Below the pieces are notes generated by a model. The model had not been told where the DNA came from. It saw only the letters and a list, made by a program, of their open reading frames with translations, and did no database searches. A stretch of 11,396 nucleotides of DNA, from positions 1 to 11,396 of the forward strand of contig JABDPP010000037.1 in assembly GCA_013042765.1 (NCBI GenBank), given 5' to 3'. Both the position numbers and the translations under genes were made by a program. Each line of letters begins with the position of its first letter. The first letter of the stretch is position 1. Positions 1 to 6,790 of the stretch are shown in pieces. Origin of the DNA: Litoreibacter sp. Its GTDB lineage: Bacteria > Pseudomonadota > Alphaproteobacteria > Rhodobacterales > Rhodobacteraceae.

Positions 1-399
1 GACAAACACCTTCTCAAGAGTGTCTGCCCTTTCGTCTGTCTCAAAGTCACGACCGAAATAACTGATATAGACCCTCACGCGCTTTTGTCCGACGGCCTTT
101 CGCCGGGGAGGAGGATCGCGGGGATCGGAGAAGCTTGTTCCACCCCATGAAAACCGTCGATAATTGATGAAGTGAACCGAGTCTCCGTAAGGCGCGGCGC
201 CGGCCTCGTCATAGGCGTCGAAGAACCCGGAGAAATCGTTGTCCTCGACCGACGCCTTCAGCGGTTCGTTTAGCCCGTATTTGCGAGGCAGAGCCTTGGG
301 ATCATGCTCCTTCAGAGTCTCAATTAAGAGTTCCGCTGTTTCACGGGCTTTTTTGTGGAAAGGCAACTCCCACTGAAGTGTCACGCTGCTTTCGCTCAT
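1..399 (-). CDS. Hypothetical protein, C-terminus cut by window edge
   Basis: An open minus-strand frame starts at the ATG at 399-397 (MSESSVTLQWELPF) and stays open for 133 codons to the left edge, so the C-terminus is missing. I do not recognise the family. The visible part is hydrophilic and soluble-looking, with no signal peptide or membrane segment. It has an N-terminal amphipathic stretch, an acidic/aromatic middle (DNDFSGFFDAYDEAG, about residues 54-68), an aromatic HFINYRRFSWGG stretch (about 76-87), and a basic proline-rich turn followed by a probable beta strand (RVRVYISYFG). There is no strong Shine-Dalgarno site before the ATG. Codon use includes TTA, CTT and ATT and looks less GC-biased than the metabolic genes further right, which hints at an accessory gene. 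That a protein is encoded is likely. The function is unknown. Confidence 0.6.
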   Translation of the reverse strand, partial: MSESSVTLQWELPFHKKARETAELLIETLKEHDPKALPRKYGLNEPLKASVEDNDFSGFFDAYDEAGAAPYGDSVHFINYRRFSWGGTSFSDPRDPPPRRKAVGQKRVRVYISYFGRDFETDERADTLEKVFV

Positions 400-528
400 G
401 ATCCGGGAGCATAGCGACGTTTGGCTCGACCGTCAGTCCAAAACATTCGCGACAGAGTGTTCGCGGACGGAGCGACCCGTTGACTGATCACGACATCTGG
501 GCAGGTTTGATAAGCGTCTCCGGATAGT

Positions 529-555
529 CCTGTGTTTGAGGATCTCAAGCACAGG
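529..555. repeat. Inverted repeat, 12-bp arms with 3-nt loop
   Basis: The arms cctgtgtttgag (529-540) and ctcaagcacagg (544-555) pair over 12 positions with a single G-T pairing, around a 3-base centre (gat). Neither strand shows a T-run after the repeat, so it is not a classical intrinsic terminator. It overlaps the stop codon (547-545) of the hydrolase-like remnant. It could be a transcript 3'-end hairpin or an operator. The structure is directly visible, but its role is not known. Confidence 0.55.
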
Positions 556-679
556 GGTTCTCGTCAAAGGCGAGTATGATTAGTCCTTTTGCCCCGTCGG
601 GCAGAGCCAGATCGCCCGGAAGTTGCCCGCCGGTCTGCAAAACCGGCATCATCACCTGACGTCGGTTGATCTTGCTCAT
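545..679 (-). pseudogene. Truncated dienelactone hydrolase-like N-terminus
   Basis: A 44-codon frame runs from ATG 679-677 to TGA 547-545. It has a very good Shine-Dalgarno site, GGAGGG (692-687), 7 bases upstream. The stretch GGQLPGDLALPDGAKGLIIL resembles the N-terminus of dienelactone-hydrolase-type alpha/beta hydrolases, where a beta hairpin is followed by the first core strand. In the family the next element is an HGSGSS-like oxyanion region. Here the frame instead reads DENPCA and stops, so the nucleophile, acid and histidine are all absent. I infer a gene truncated by deletion, with its translation start preserved. It could also be a bona fide small protein. The homology is by memory of the family pattern and is moderately certain. 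Confidence 0.5.
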
Positions 680-732
680 CGCGATGCCCTCCACTGCACG
701 AAGCAATCTGGGCCCGAAAGGCGGCGGCGCCT

Positions 733-746
733 TTGAGCGATATCAA
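733..746. promoter_or_regulatory. FNR/FnrL-type binding site
   Basis: TTGAGCGATATCAA matches the FNR consensus TTGAT-N4-ATCAA at 9 of 10 specified bases, including both TTGA/TCAA half-site cores. Its centre (739.5) lies 41.5 bp before position 781. A candidate -10 element, TATCAG, sits at 769-774, which gives the spacing of a class-II FNR-activated promoter for the downstream 76-residue gene and pncB. The same box is 54 bp upstream of the minus-strand remnant's ATG, so it could originally have served both directions. The site match is seen; regulation is inferred. Confidence 0.55.
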
Positions 747-768
747 GATGTGCTGGAGGCTTTGCGGC

Positions 769-774
769 TATCAG
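769..774 (+). promoter_or_regulatory. Candidate -10 element (TATCAG) for the pncB operon
   Basis: TATCAG matches 4 of 6 bases of TATAAT. It sits where a -10 is expected if the FNR-type box at 733-746 acts in class-II position, with a start near 781. No independent -35 is visible, which is normal for activator-dependent promoters. This is weak on its own and is supported mainly by the spacing. Confidence 0.35.
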
Positions 775-863
775 GGTGCTCTCACAGAAACCGTGGCCCC
801 TGCTCTGGGTCAGAGCCTTGGAATTGGCCCGCGGACCTGAACTGACAAGGAGCCGCGATTGCG

Positions 864-1094
864 ATGAAACCAACATATGAAGACATCAGGCGACTGCTCG
901 GTGAGCTCGATGACCATGCGATTGCCGAGATCGAAGGCACCGGGGTGACGATCAGCGAGCTTGAGGAGGTTGCAGCACATCTGGCACAGGAAACCGATGT
1001 TATGGGAGATCTGCGCCGGACATTGAGCGGCCGGCCTCTGACCATTTACAACCTTGTGCAAAGCTACGAGGCCCGGGACGACGAGGACCGATGA
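864..1094 (+). CDS. Small acidic hypothetical protein (76 aa) upstream of pncB
   Basis: The frame MKPTYEDIRRLLGELDDHAIAEI... starts at ATG 864, with AAGGAG at 847-852. The spacing is 11 bases, slightly long. It reads as mostly helical and acidic. The first half (YEDIRRLLGELDDHAIAEIE) looks like an amphipathic helix, and residues 29-42 (TISELEEVAAHLAQ) like a second helix. The end, PLTIYNLVQSYEARDDEDR, could be a short strand or binding tail. There is no signal peptide or membrane segment. It lies 63 bp before pncB on the same strand and is probably co-transcribed. I do not recognise a characterised family. A regulatory or adaptor role is possible, but nothing in the sequence proves it. Confidence 0.7.
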   Translation: MKPTYEDIRRLLGELDDHAIAEIEGTGVTISELEEVAAHLAQETDVMGDLRRTLSGRPLTIYNLVQSYEARDDEDR

Positions 1095-1157
1095 CCCCCG
1101 CGCCGACCTCGTGGTGATGTCTGGCATTTCTCATCGTGCCATCGGGAGCCACCCTGG

Positions 1158-2519
1158 ATGAGTGACAGGCAGACCAGTTTCCTGCTGACCGATCTCTACC
1201 AGTTCGCTATGATGCAGGCCTATCTTGAAGCCGGCGCCACCCATACAGCGGTTTTCGAGTTCTTCGTGCGCAAGCTGCCCGCCTCTCGAAATTTTCTCAT
1301 GGCTGCGGGGCTTGAGCAGGTGTTGCGGTTTCTAGAAGATATACGTCCGAGCGAAGACGAGCTGAGTTGGCTGGAACAGAGCGGGCATTTCAGCCCATCA
1401 TTCATCGAAGCGCTTCGTTCATTTCGGTTCACCGGTGATGTACATGCCATGCCCGAGGGCACCGTGTTCTTCCCCAATGAACCGATCATCCGCATCACGG
1501 CGCCACTCCCCCAGGCGCAATATGTCGAAACCCGGATCATCAACCTTGTGCACATCCAGACCGTCCTCGCCTCAAAGGCCGTGCGCATGGTCCTGGCGGC
1601 ACAAGGACGGACGCTTGTTGACTTCGGGCTGCGCCGCGCGCATGGCGCTGAGGCAGGACTTCTGGCGGCGAGGGCGTCCTACGTCGCGGGCTTCAATGGC
1701 TCCGCCAATGTTCAAGCCGAACGCGATTTCGGCGTGCCCGCCTTTGGCACCATGGCGCACTCTTTTGTGCAGGCGTTCGACAGCGAAGACGCGGCATTCG
1801 AGTCCTTCGCGAAGGCGCGGCCAGAGAACGTGGTTCTGCTTATCGATACCTACGACACCCAAGAGGGTGCGCGGCGTGTCGTGAAGCTGGCTCCGAAACT
1901 GCAGGCGCTCGGCATTTCCATCGGCGGCGTCCGGCTGGACAGCGGCGATCTCCGAGAACTGGCAAAGGCTGTCCGGCAGATCCTGGATGAGGGTGGGCTT
2001 TCGGACGTCACCATTTTCGCGAGCGGCGGATTAGACGAAAACAGCATCTCCGAGCTGCTGGCCAAGCGCGCGCCAATCGACGGGTTCGGCGTTGGCACAA
2101 GCCTTACCACCTCCACCGACGCGCCGGCCCTCGATTGCGCCTACAAGCTGCAGGAATATGGCGGTCAGGCGCGGCGCAAACGGTCGGCAGGAAAGGCCAC
2201 ATGGCCGGGGCGAAAGCAGGTTTGGCGACGTCTCGATAGCGCAGGCAAGTTAACCGGTGATGTCATCACGCTCGAAGACGATCCGCAAAGGGGTGTTCCG
2301 CTGCTCAAGCAAGTGATGCGCGCCGGCAAGCGTCTGGGCCCTGCTCTCTCGCTCAAAGAAACACGCGCGCATGCCGCCAGCCAGCTTGATGCGCTGCCAG
2401 ACGCGCTGCGCGATATCACCAAGACGGCGCCCTACGAGGTCCAGATATCCCCGCGGCTGCGGGCGCTCGCCGCCGAGGTTGATCGTTTCATCGACGAGGG
2501 GCCTGACGGAAAACCATGA
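1158..2519 (+). CDS. pncB: Nicotinate phosphoribosyltransferase
   Basis: This 453-residue enzyme joins nicotinate to PRPP with ATP hydrolysis to give nicotinate mononucleotide (Preiss-Handler NAD salvage, cytosolic). The N-terminal domain begins with TDLYQFAMMQAYLEAG (11-26) and FEFFVRKLPASRNF (33-46). The catalytic barrel shows DFGLRRAHG (155-163), GFNGSANV (178-185), and GTMAHSFVQAF (197-207), whose His201 corresponds to the phosphorylated active-site histidine of the family. PRPP and base-binding motifs follow: RLDSGDL (259-265), ASGGLDE (288-294) and DGFGVGTSL (308-316). The length is normal and no key motif is missing. GGGAG at 1144-1148, 9 bases before the ATG, supports the start. It follows the 76-residue gene by 63 bp, and an FNR-type box lies further upstream, suggesting low-oxygen control. 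The small hairpin cggcg-attg-cgccg (2530-2543) lies just after the stop. Confidence 0.95.
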   Translation: MSDRQTSFLLTDLYQFAMMQAYLEAGATHTAVFEFFVRKLPASRNFLMAAGLEQVLRFLEDIRPSEDELSWLEQSGHFSPSFIEALRSFRFTGDVHAMPEGTVFFPNEPIIRITAPLPQAQYVETRIINLVHIQTVLASKAVRMVLAAQGRTLVDFGLRRAHGAEAGLLAARASYVAGFNGSANVQAERDFGVPAFGTMAHSFVQAFDSEDAAFESFAKARPENVVLLIDTYDTQEGARRVVKLAPKLQALGISIGGVRLDSGDLRELAKAVRQILDEGGLSDVTIFASGGLDENSISELLAKRAPIDGFGVGTSLTTSTDAPALDCAYKLQEYGGQARRKRSAGKATWPGRKQVWRRLDSAGKLTGDVITLEDDPQRGVPLLKQVMRAGKRLGPALSLKETRAHAASQLDALPDALRDITKTAPYEVQISPRLRALAAEVDRFIDEGPDGKP

Positions 2520-2579
2520 TCCGCGGCCTCGGCGATTGCGCCGCCGGTGAATGAACCCTGTTCCGAACTGGCGTAAGCC

Positions 2580-3686
2580 TCAGAATTTCCGCCGCAGATC
2601 CATCGCCTCGCGCAATCGCGCTTCGGCCAGCGCATTCGCCGCGTCGCGTGGTAGACTGCCGTTTTCGTGAACCTGGCTCAACACGGCGTGGGTGTTGCGT
2701 CGTATCTTCTCCGTGATCGTTGCCATGGCCTGAGATTGCGTGCCACCGCGGTATTCGACCGAGGCGCAGATCACGCCGCCGGCATTGGCGATGAAGTCCG
2801 GGATCACGAGAACACCACGGTCGCGCAGTGCGATCTCGGCCTCTTTCGTTGCCGGAATATTGGCGGCTTCGACCACGAGCATGGCCTTTATCTCGGCAGC
2901 ATTCGCAGTGTTGATGACGTCCGGGCGCGCCGCCGGGACGAGGATGTCGCATTCTGCGGTGATCACTGCATCCCCATCCATGATCTCGGAGGCAGGATAG
3001 CTGGTCACGCTCTGGCCTTCGGCCTTGAGCGCGTCAAGGCGCGACAAGTCAAAGCCATCGGCGCAGACCGCGGTGCCTTTGGAATCGGCGACGGCAACAA
3101 TGCGTGCCCCTTTTTGCGCAAGATGGTGAGCGGAATGCCTGCCGACCGCACCGTAGCCTTGAATTGCGACCCGTGCTCCCTCCAGCGCGACCGCGCTGAA
3201 CTGCTCAGCCACTTCGGCAGCGACCGCAACACCGTGACCAGTGGCCCCGATCTCGTCCAAAGGAATGCCTCCAATTACAAGCGGCAGACCGACAGCCCGG
3301 CCGATCTCATCGCGGACCCAGGCCATGCAAATTTCATTCGTTCCCATGTCAGGACCGGGAATAAAATCCGTCAGTTGGGCAATGGCTTGAGCGAAAGCGC
3401 GCATCAGGCTTTCCTTTTCAGGCGAGCGCATGGCGGGATCGGCGAAAATAACGGCTTTACCGCCACCATGCGGCAGACCCGCGGCGGCGTTTTTGCGGCT
3501 CATCGCCCGGGCCAGCCGCACGCATTCCTCCAGCGTCACGTCGGGTGCCATGCGAATACCACCCACCGAAGGCCCTATGGCAGTGTTGTCGATCACCACG
3601 ATGGCCCGCAACCCGGCTGCGGCATCACTGATGTGAACAACCTTCTCCGGCCCGAATTCATCGGCCGTCTCAAAGACCGCTGTCAT
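2580..3686 (-). CDS. Leu/Glu/Phe/Val-family amino acid dehydrogenase (leucine dehydrogenase-like)
   Basis: This 368-residue NAD(P)-dependent oxidative deaminase converts an L-amino acid to a 2-oxo acid plus ammonium. Lys65 (SRKNAAAGLPHGGGK) and Lys77 (GGGKAVI) correspond to the substrate-binding and catalytic lysines of leucine dehydrogenase. GPDMGTNE (111-118) supplies the conserved Asp113. ATGHGV (148-153) opens the coenzyme domain. GYGAVG (177-182) with Asp201 is the Rossmann site. VEAANIPAT (272-280) and PDFIANAGGV (296-305) complete the fold. The length matches leucine/phenylalanine/valine dehydrogenases rather than the longer glutamate dehydrogenases. It is the last gene of the operon. 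Its ATG overlaps the E2 stop (ATGA, 3686-3683), and GAGGGAGG (3700-3693) precedes it by 6 bases. The adjacent 2-oxo acid dehydrogenase makes a branched-chain substrate most likely. The exact substrate is not proven. Confidence 0.9.
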   Translation of the reverse strand: MTAVFETADEFGPEKVVHISDAAAGLRAIVVIDNTAIGPSVGGIRMAPDVTLEECVRLARAMSRKNAAAGLPHGGGKAVIFADPAMRSPEKESLMRAFAQAIAQLTDFIPGPDMGTNEICMAWVRDEIGRAVGLPLVIGGIPLDEIGATGHGVAVAAEVAEQFSAVALEGARVAIQGYGAVGRHSAHHLAQKGARIVAVADSKGTAVCADGFDLSRLDALKAEGQSVTSYPASEIMDGDAVITAECDILVPAARPDVINTANAAEIKAMLVVEAANIPATKEAEIALRDRGVLVIPDFIANAGGVICASVEYRGGTQSQAMATITEKIRRNTHAVLSQVHENGSLPRDAANALAEARLREAMDLRRKF

Positions 3687-4780
3687 GAGCCGCCTCCCTC
3701 TTGTGCGCTCGGGCCCTCCAGATGATCGCGCAGGGCCGCAAGAAATCGCGCGGCTTCGCCCCCCGTGACAACTCTATGGTCAAAGGTAAGCGACAGCGGC
3801 AGGATCCGACGTGCTGCGGGCTGGCCGTCAACGAAACCACATTGCCGGGAAATCCGCCCCGCACCCAGAATGGCCACCTGCGGAGGCGAGACGACCAGCG
3901 CCGCAAGCTCGCCACCGATCGGACCGAAATTCGAAAGGGAGATGGTCGCGCGTTTCATGTCTTCGGGAGCAATCGAACGGTCGCGAACTGCACGTTTCAC
4001 CCGCTCTAACGCTGCGTCGATATCCGTCGACACCGCCACGTCGCGCAGCACCGGCACAAACAGCCCGTCGGGTGTATCCACCGCCAGAGCGAGATCGACG
4101 TGATCGTGCAACTGCCGTCTTGTTCCATCGAACCACGCATTCAGGGCAGGCTCCGCCTTGCTGGCCGCCACGATCGCGCGGATCAGGCGCGGTGTCGGTT
4201 TTTCGGCCTCGGACCAATCCGAGATATCCGCGCGCTCCGTGACGGTCGCAGGCACGACAACGGCATGCGACCTCGTCATCGTGTGGGCCATGGCGCGGCG
4301 CACACCGCGCAGGTCCTCACCCAAAACTCCGGGAGCAGCAGCCTCCACATCGCGCGTCAGGATTGCCCCGTCCGGACCTGTCCCGGCCACGGCGCTCAGA
4401 TCGACACCTTTCTCTTTCGCCAGACGGCGGACGGCGGGGGAAGCACGGCCGCGCGTTGATCTGTCCCCCAGCTGCGCCAGGGACGGGCCCCCCAGTTCTG
4501 CCGCCTCGCCAAGCTCACCGACGATGGCCCCGGTGTCCTCGGCCGTGCCCGTCGCGATTTCAAGCAGGGCCCCTCCGATTTCAAGAACATCGCCCTCGGA
4601 CGCGATCAGCCGAGCGATGGTGCCGGAATAGGGCGCCGGGATTTCGACAACGGCCTTGTCGGTCTCCACGGAAACCAGCGGCTGATCCGCGATCACATGG
4701 TCGCCTTCCGAGACGTGCCAGGCAACGATTTCAGCCTCCTGCAAGCCTTCGCCAAGATCGGGGAGCTTGAACACCGTCAT
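3683..4780 (-). CDS. 2-oxo acid dehydrogenase E2, dihydrolipoamide acyltransferase
   Basis: This 365-residue core subunit carries the acyl group on lipoyl-lysine and transfers it to CoA. A single lipoyl domain covers about residues 1-78, with Lys42 in ETDKA as the lipoylation site. A peripheral-subunit-binding domain follows at about 112-146 (RASPAVRRLAKEKGVDLSAV start), and the catalytic domain at about 157-356. The active-site segment reads FDHRVVTGGEAARFL (333-347). His335 is kept, but the usual Asp of HxxxDG is Thr339. I chose the ATG at 4780: it gives MTVFKLPDLGEGLQEAEI, a standard E2 N-terminus, it overlaps the E1 beta stop (ATGA, 4780-4777), and it has GGAG just upstream. A frame extended upstream to 4918 has no E2-like sequence in its added part. 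It fits the compact E2 form of bacterial branched-chain and pyruvate complexes. Confidence 0.93.
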   Translation of the reverse strand: MTVFKLPDLGEGLQEAEIVAWHVSEGDHVIADQPLVSVETDKAVVEIPAPYSGTIARLIASEGDVLEIGGALLEIATGTAEDTGAIVGELGEAAELGGPSLAQLGDRSTRGRASPAVRRLAKEKGVDLSAVAGTGPDGAILTRDVEAAAPGVLGEDLRGVRRAMAHTMTRSHAVVVPATVTERADISDWSEAEKPTPRLIRAIVAASKAEPALNAWFDGTRRQLHDHVDLALAVDTPDGLFVPVLRDVAVSTDIDAALERVKRAVRDRSIAPEDMKRATISLSNFGPIGGELAALVVSPPQVAILGAGRISRQCGFVDGQPAARRILPLSLTFDHRVVTGGEAARFLAALRDHLEGPSAQEGGGS

Positions 4781-5757
4781 GAAAACTCCATCACGTCGAG
4801 CGCCGCTCGCCGAACACGTTCGACCGAAGGCATGTAGTGATCCTCGAGTTTTGGATAGGGCATGACGGTATCGAAGCCGGTGACCCGGCGCACAGGGGCG
4901 ACCAGGCTGGTCAGGCAATGCTCCGCCAGATCAGCGGCGATCTCGGCGCCCAGACCTGCGGTCAGTGGCGCCTCGTGCACAATGACGCAGCGGCCGGTTC
5001 TTCCAACCGAGGCCCGGATCGTGTCCCGGTCGATGGGTTTGAGCGAGGATAGGTCGATCACCTCGGCATCGATCCCCTCGCCCGCGAGGCTTTCCGCCGC
5101 CGCGCGGGTCTCGCTCAGCATCGCCCCCCAGCTCACCAGCGTGACATCCCCGCCTTCACGCAGAATGACAGCCCGATCGAGGGGAAGCGCCACACCGTCA
5201 TCCTGCACAGGCTCGGACATGGACCGGTAGAGCCGCTTGGGTTCCAGAAACACGACCGGGTCGGGATCGCGGATTGCGGCCAGAAGCAGACCATAAGCGC
5301 GGGTGGGGCTGCTGGGCACCACCACCCGCAAACCCGGGATATGGGCCAGCATCGCCTCCATGCTTTCGGAATGGTGCTCGGGTGCCTTGATGCCGCTGCC
5401 AAAAGGCGCGCGCAAAACCATCGGGCAGGTCAGCCGTCCCCGGGTGCGGTTTCGAAGGCGTGCGGCGTGATTGGCGAGCTGGTCAATCGTGGAATAGATG
5501 AACCCCATGAACTGGATCTCGGCCACGGGCTTCAGTCCGTGCGCCGCTGCTCCCACCGCCATGCCGGCAATGACCGTTTCGCTCAGCGGCGTGTCGCGCA
5601 CCCGCGCTGCGCCAAAACGCTGGACCAACCCGTCGGTGGCGCGAAACACACCGCCATCTATGCCGATATCCTCGCCGAAAAGGATAACATCCGGATCATC
5701 GTGCAATGCGCGGCCCAGCGCGGTGCGAATGGCATCGATTATCGTCAACTCAGTCAT
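4777..5757 (-). CDS. 2-oxo acid dehydrogenase E1 component, beta subunit
   Basis: This 326-residue partner of E1 alpha contributes half of the thiamine diphosphate site of the decarboxylase heterotetramer. Visible family hallmarks are LFGEDIG (26-32, with the conserved catalytic Glu29), RDTPLSE (54-60), AEIQFMGFIYSTIDQL (79-94), the H-S-E segment (129-131), PGLRVVVPSSPTRAYGLL (141-158), LSSLKPIDRDTI (236-247), and the C-terminal RVTGFDTVMPYPKLEDHYMP. I chose ATG 5757 because a strong AGAGGAGG (5771-5764) lies 6 bases upstream and MTELTIIDAIRTAL is the normal N-terminus. Upstream in-frame codons to 5937 overlap E1 alpha and look like noise. The start overlaps the E1 alpha stop by 8 bp (5757-5750) and the stop overlaps the E2 start by 4 bp, indicating translational coupling. 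Confidence 0.95.
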   Translation of the reverse strand: MTELTIIDAIRTALGRALHDDPDVILFGEDIGIDGGVFRATDGLVQRFGAARVRDTPLSETVIAGMAVGAAAHGLKPVAEIQFMGFIYSTIDQLANHAARLRNRTRGRLTCPMVLRAPFGSGIKAPEHHSESMEAMLAHIPGLRVVVPSSPTRAYGLLLAAIRDPDPVVFLEPKRLYRSMSEPVQDDGVALPLDRAVILREGGDVTLVSWGAMLSETRAAAESLAGEGIDAEVIDLSSLKPIDRDTIRASVGRTGRCVIVHEAPLTAGLGAEIAADLAEHCLTSLVAPVRRVTGFDTVMPYPKLEDHYMPSVERVRRAALDVMEFS

Positions 5758-6790
5758 CACCCGCCTCCTCTGCCAAGGCCGCGAGGTCTTCGGGTATGGC
5801 CGCGTAGAGATGGTCGAACATGGCGCGCGCGGGGTCCGGTTCGGTAGCGAGATAGTTCTCTGCAGCGGCCTCAACCGCCTCACCACTGGAGCGCAGCAGG
5901 CCCTCCTCGTCCGCTTTGCCCCAGTCATGCGCGGCAACGAGGTGGTTTCGCAGTCGGATCAGCGGCTCTTCCTGCCAATGCGGGCTGACCTCGGTTTCAT
6001 CCCGGTAGCGGCTGGCATCGTCGGCTGTAGTGTGGTCGCCGAGCCGGTAACTGAGGCATTCGATCAGCGTGCCGCCATCTCCCGCACGACACCTTTCCAA
6101 AGCACGCCCGGTGGCCTCACGGACCGCGATGACATCGTTTCCATCGACCTGTTCACCCGGCAATCCGGCGGCGATGGCCTTGTCGGCGAGCGTCTTGGCA
6201 TGGGTCTGTTCGCTGCGCGGCACGGAAATGGCCCATGCATTGTTGCTTATGACGAACACGGCCGGCAGGCCCCAGGCACCGACGACGTTAAGCGCTTCGT
6301 AGAAATCGCCCTTCGAGGTTGCTCCGTCACCGCCGATGGCGACCGCCCCGGCGTTTTCGCCCTTCTGCTGCATCGCAAGCGCCACGCCTGCAGCGTGGGG
6401 AAATTGTGACGCGACAGGAATGCAGACCGGGAAATCCTGCGTCGGCCCGGCGAAATCATTGCCCCGTTCGTCGCCGCCCCAGTAGAGAAATAACTCTTCC
6501 ATGCTCACGCCACGCCAGAGTTGCCCGCCATGTTCGCGAAACGACGGCAGGAAAACGTCACGATCCTGCATCGCGCTGGCGACGCCGACGCTTATGGCCT
6601 CCTGGCCAAGGCTCGACGCATAGGTGCCCAACCGCCCGGTGCGCTGCAACGCTATGGCCTTGGCATCGAAGCTGCGGGTGCGCACCATCGCAGCGTAGAG
6701 CGCAACCAGCGTCTCGCGGTCGCGGGCGAAGTCTGGCAACTCGCGCGCGCACCCGCCTTCGGCGTCGAGAAAGCGAAGCGGCTCAGACAT
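5750..6790 (-). CDS. 2-oxo acid dehydrogenase E1 component, alpha subunit
   Basis: This 346-residue thiamine-diphosphate-dependent subunit decarboxylates a 2-oxo acid and acylates the E2 lipoyl group. The ThDP motif begins GGDGATSKGDFYEALN (153-168) and ends with VISNNAW (180-186). LGTYASSLGQEAISVGVA (54-71) is the usual N-terminal E1 alpha block. The flexible loop SYRLGDHTTADDASRYR (247-263) has the YRxGxHTTxDD pattern typical of branched-chain and Gram-positive-type pyruvate E1 alpha. That leaves the substrate open from sequence alone, but the neighbouring leucine-dehydrogenase-like gene favours branched-chain 2-oxo acids. The ATG overlaps the acyl-CoA synthetase stop by 8 bp (6790-6783). 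A GAGG abuts the start. Length and motifs are complete. No E3 gene is in the window. Confidence 0.94.
   Translation of the reverse strand: MSEPLRFLDAEGGCARELPDFARDRETLVALYAAMVRTRSFDAKAIALQRTGRLGTYASSLGQEAISVGVASAMQDRDVFLPSFREHGGQLWRGVSMEELFLYWGGDERGNDFAGPTQDFPVCIPVASQFPHAAGVALAMQQKGENAGAVAIGGDGATSKGDFYEALNVVGAWGLPAVFVISNNAWAISVPRSEQTHAKTLADKAIAAGLPGEQVDGNDVIAVREATGRALERCRAGDGGTLIECLSYRLGDHTTADDASRYRDETEVSPHWQEEPLIRLRNHLVAAHDWGKADEEGLLRSSGEAVEAAAENYLATEPDPARAMFDHLYAAIPEDLAALAEEAGDD

Larger units (their letters stand above)
400..863. other. Spacer with hydrolase remnant, hairpin and FNR-type box
   Basis: This stretch between the left-edge gene and the 76-residue gene contains no full-length gene. 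It holds a 12-bp-arm inverted repeat (529-555), a 44-codon minus-strand remnant (545-679) and an FNR-type palindrome (733-746), each listed separately. Frames of 60-105 codons across 564-1127 are out-of-frame readings and are not supported as genes. No tRNA-like fold was seen. Confidence 0.6.

Noticed and set aside
535..547. TTGA-N5-TCAA as a further FNR box
   Set aside because: The half-site spacing is 5, not the 6 required, so it is counted only as part of the hairpin.
864..1127. Minus-strand frames of 87 and 105 codons over 782-1127
   Set aside because: They are antisense to the 76-residue gene, which has a Shine-Dalgarno site and normal codon pattern, and they show no recognisable features.
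2667..3725. 352-codon open frame on the plus strand
   Set aside because: It lies antisense to the amino acid dehydrogenase, which has a full set of family motifs. The plus-strand protein shows no family resemblance and is His/Arg-rich as expected of an antisense shadow in GC-rich DNA.
4781..4918. N-terminal extension of E2 (46 residues) upstream of ATG 4780
   Set aside because: It overlaps E1 beta coding sequence, lacks E2 similarity, and the ATGA junction with GGAG fits the shorter form.
5758..5937. N-terminal extension of E1 beta (60 residues)
   Set aside because: It overlaps E1 alpha. The residues are Arg/Pro-rich noise, and a strong AGAGGAGG supports ATG 5757.
5498..6409. 303-codon open frame on the plus strand
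   Set aside because: It runs across the E1 beta/E1 alpha junction antisense to both genes, and has no motif or start-site support.
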